Assembly (NCBI GenBank): GCA_937983065.1
Contig: CALKAL010000016.1
Coordinates: forward strand, 1-13,427
DNA: 13,427 nt
Reading direction: 5' to 3'
From: an uncultured Bacillaceae bacterium
GTDB lineage: Bacteria; Bacillota; Bacilli; Bacillales; Alkalibacillaceae
The translations under genes were made by a program, and so were the position numbers. The notes below the pieces were generated by a model. It ran no database searches and was not told the DNA's origin. It was given only the letters and a program-made list of their open reading frames with translations. Below, one piece after another: positions 12,419-13,427 of this stretch; position 1 is the first letter of the stretch; each line of letters starts with the position of its first letter.

Positions 12419-12724
12419 TTATTTTAACTTCTTTAATGCTTCTCTACCTAATATCCCTTCATACCAGCCATATTTTTCAACCGCATACGTTGTAACCTTT
12501 TGTAAAGGCGCATAAAGCAGTTCATCAATCGTACGTACCCCAACTGCTCTTCCTGCAACGATTTGCCGATCTTGTAATTTATCATTCAATAAATCGACAT
12601 CTAACGCACCACACATAATATAACCGATATCATTAGAGACAACTAATAAATTCGTTTTTGGTAAGTTAACTTCAATCGATTTAAAGCCAATTTCATCGAT
12701 AAAAATAGGTTCAACATGAATCAT
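12419..12724 (-). CDS. yunC: YunC-like protein (DUF1805)
   Basis: This 101-residue cytoplasmic protein of unknown function is recognised by KTNLLVVSNDIGYIMCGALDV in the middle, then GRAVGVRTIDELLYAPL, and the C-terminal GREALKKL, all typical of the YunC family. It lies 69 bp after yunD and is on the same strand, as in B. subtilis (yunC-yunD pair, opposite order of transcription not resolvable from here). The ATG at 12724 follows GGAGGAGG, which is also one arm of a hairpin (12730-12762). No intrinsic terminator is visible after the gene. Confidence 0.95.
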   Translation of the reverse strand: MIHVEPIFIDEIGFKSIEVNLPKTNLLVVSNDIGYIMCGALDVDLLNDKLQDRQIVAGRAVGVRTIDELLYAPLQKVTTYAVEKYGWYEGILGREALKKLK

Positions 12725-12729
12725 ATTAA

Positions 12730-12762
12730 TCCTCCTCCTTCTTTATTACGTTATGAGGAGGA
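12730..12762 (-). promoter_or_regulatory. Hairpin covering the yunC ribosome binding site
   Basis: On the minus strand TCCTCCTC (12762-12755) can pair with GAGGAGGA (12737-12730), which is the yunC ribosome binding site, leaving a 17-nt loop. Such a structure would lower translation unless opened, but an anti-Shine-Dalgarno match by chance is possible because both arms are simple repeats. Confidence 0.35.
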
Positions 12763-12793
12763 AGAAAAGTCGTGCCTGTCAAACGCCCGTCTT

Positions 12794-13427
12794 TTAGACA
12801 TTCTTTAACGATTGCTCTAATAAATCCCGAATTAATTCAGGTAAAAAATATGATTTTTCTTTAACCGTTTTTAAGGACGGAACAAGCTGAGGAAAAGAAA
12901 ATGTATCCGCCGTTGCAACCGTATATTTTTTCTGCTTGTCAACGGGCCTATCGTTAACAAATACGTTTTCGACAAAATCCGTTTCTTTATGATAATCAAC
13001 CGTTAAATTCGAATAAATCATCTTTCCAATCTTTTTTCCACGAAATCCGAATCCTTTTAATTCGATATTTTGAAATCTTTCCTCTTCAACCATCCGTATC
13101 ATTTCAATGAGCTGGTCTCCTTTTAATACCATCGTACACGGATTCATTGGGTGCGGGCATCTTTGAAGAACATCACCTTTCGTCACTATTCCTTCCTGAA
13201 ATCCGTCTAATAAAATTCCTGCATTTAACATCGCACAGTCAGCATCCGTCCATTGCTGCAATGTTTTAACGAATTGCTCCATTAAATACGTTTCCTCAAA
13301 CCATTTTACTTCTAAAGGTTGATCTAGTACGGTAACGACTTCAGATAACTTCTTTTCAGCTTCCTGTTTTAATTCATTAAGAAAAGCTGTCGTATTTTCA
13401 TCTGCAACGTCATTAATTTTTATGGCG
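12794..13427 (-). CDS. yunD: YunD-like 5'-nucleotidase, C-terminal part (runs off the right edge)
   Basis: The minus-strand frame is open from the right edge to TAA at 12794-12796, giving the last 210 residues; the true start lies beyond 13427. The visible part is the 5'-nucleotidase C-terminal substrate-binding domain: DADCAMLNAGILLDGF, then KGDVLQRCPHPMNPC, KGDQLIEMIRMV, and near the end KKYTVATADTF. Family members (B. subtilis YunD, predicted bifunctional UDP-sugar hydrolase/5'-nucleotidase) carry an N-terminal metallophosphatase domain, which would be outside the window. An internal ATG at 13282 is not the start, because the conserved domain begins upstream of it. It precedes yunC on the same strand. 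Confidence 0.9.
   Translation of the reverse strand, partial: AIKINDVADENTTAFLNELKQEAEKKLSEVVTVLDQPLEVKWFEETYLMEQFVKTLQQWTDADCAMLNAGILLDGFQEGIVTKGDVLQRCPHPMNPCTMVLKGDQLIEMIRMVEEERFQNIELKGFGFRGKKIGKMIYSNLTVDYHKETDFVENVFVNDRPVDKQKKYTVATADTFSFPQLVPSLKTVKEKSYFLPELIRDLLEQSLKNV

Noticed and set aside
12762..12793. Imperfect hairpin AAAAGACG...CGACTTTT between yunD and yunC as a terminator
   Set aside because: The stem is broken by a mismatch, the paired part is short, and the two genes are normally co-transcribed.
1..13427. Mobile elements, CRISPR arrays, defence islands, tRNA or rRNA genes
   Set aside because: No repeat-spacer pattern, transposase, integrase, nuclease/helicase cluster or RNA gene fold was recognised; nearly all of the sequence is accounted for by ordinary chromosomal genes.

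Overview
The window reads as a chromosomal segment of a low-GC, endospore-forming member of the Bacillaceae. This rests on the yut/yun gene neighbourhood familiar from Bacillus subtilis (erpA/yutM, dapF, yuzB, yuzD, yutI, yutG, yutE, yutD, lytH, yunB, yunC, yunD), on two sporulation genes (lytH, yunB), and on strong GGAGG-type ribosome binding sites. Acidic proteins and two sodium-family transporters would fit a halophilic or alkaliphilic relative, but that is only an impression. I see no rRNA, tRNA, CRISPR array, insertion sequence or phage gene.

Layout. Positions 1-173 (minus) hold the start of an acidic lipoprotein. Positions 314-2215 (minus) hold yuzD-yuzB-dapF-erpA, a tight cluster for thiol/Fe-S chemistry and diaminopimelate synthesis, with a Fur-box-like operator in front of it. 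From 2440 to 6740, eight consecutive transcription units alternate strand: nfu/yutI (+), 2-hydroxyacid dehydrogenase (-), PgpA-type phosphatase (+), yutE (-), a small acidic protein (+), yutD (-), lytH (+), metPS-like transporter (-). Each of the four convergent junctions carries one shared hairpin terminator. From 6636 to the right edge everything is on the minus strand: an NSS-family transporter with a 34-residue MetS-type small subunit that is easy to miss, an NhaC-family transporter behind a complete lysine riboswitch, yunB, an HD-GYP protein, yunC, and the C-terminal part of yunD running off the edge.

How the parts fit. ErpA and the Nfu-like protein are Fe-S cluster carriers, and a Fur-type site next to them is consistent with iron-responsive control. 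DapF makes meso-diaminopimelate for peptidoglycan and lysine, while the riboswitch-controlled NhaC-family protein is most simply read as a lysine transporter rather than a housekeeping Na+/H+ antiporter. LytH and YunB act in spore formation. Compared with B. subtilis as I remember it, the backbone order is kept, but the threonine genes, yutH, yutF, yutC and lipA are absent, and the dehydrogenase, the two transporters and the HD-GYP gene are interposed.

The best second-look items are the lysine riboswitch/NhaC pairing, the overlapping MetS small subunit, the Fur-like site with adjacent palindromes at 2278-2379, the alternating-strand block with a terminator built from the stop codons of two convergent genes, the YutE protein lacking the HepT catalytic histidine, and hairpins that cover the ribosome binding sites of yunB and yunC. 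I did not find a clearly novel multi-gene system.
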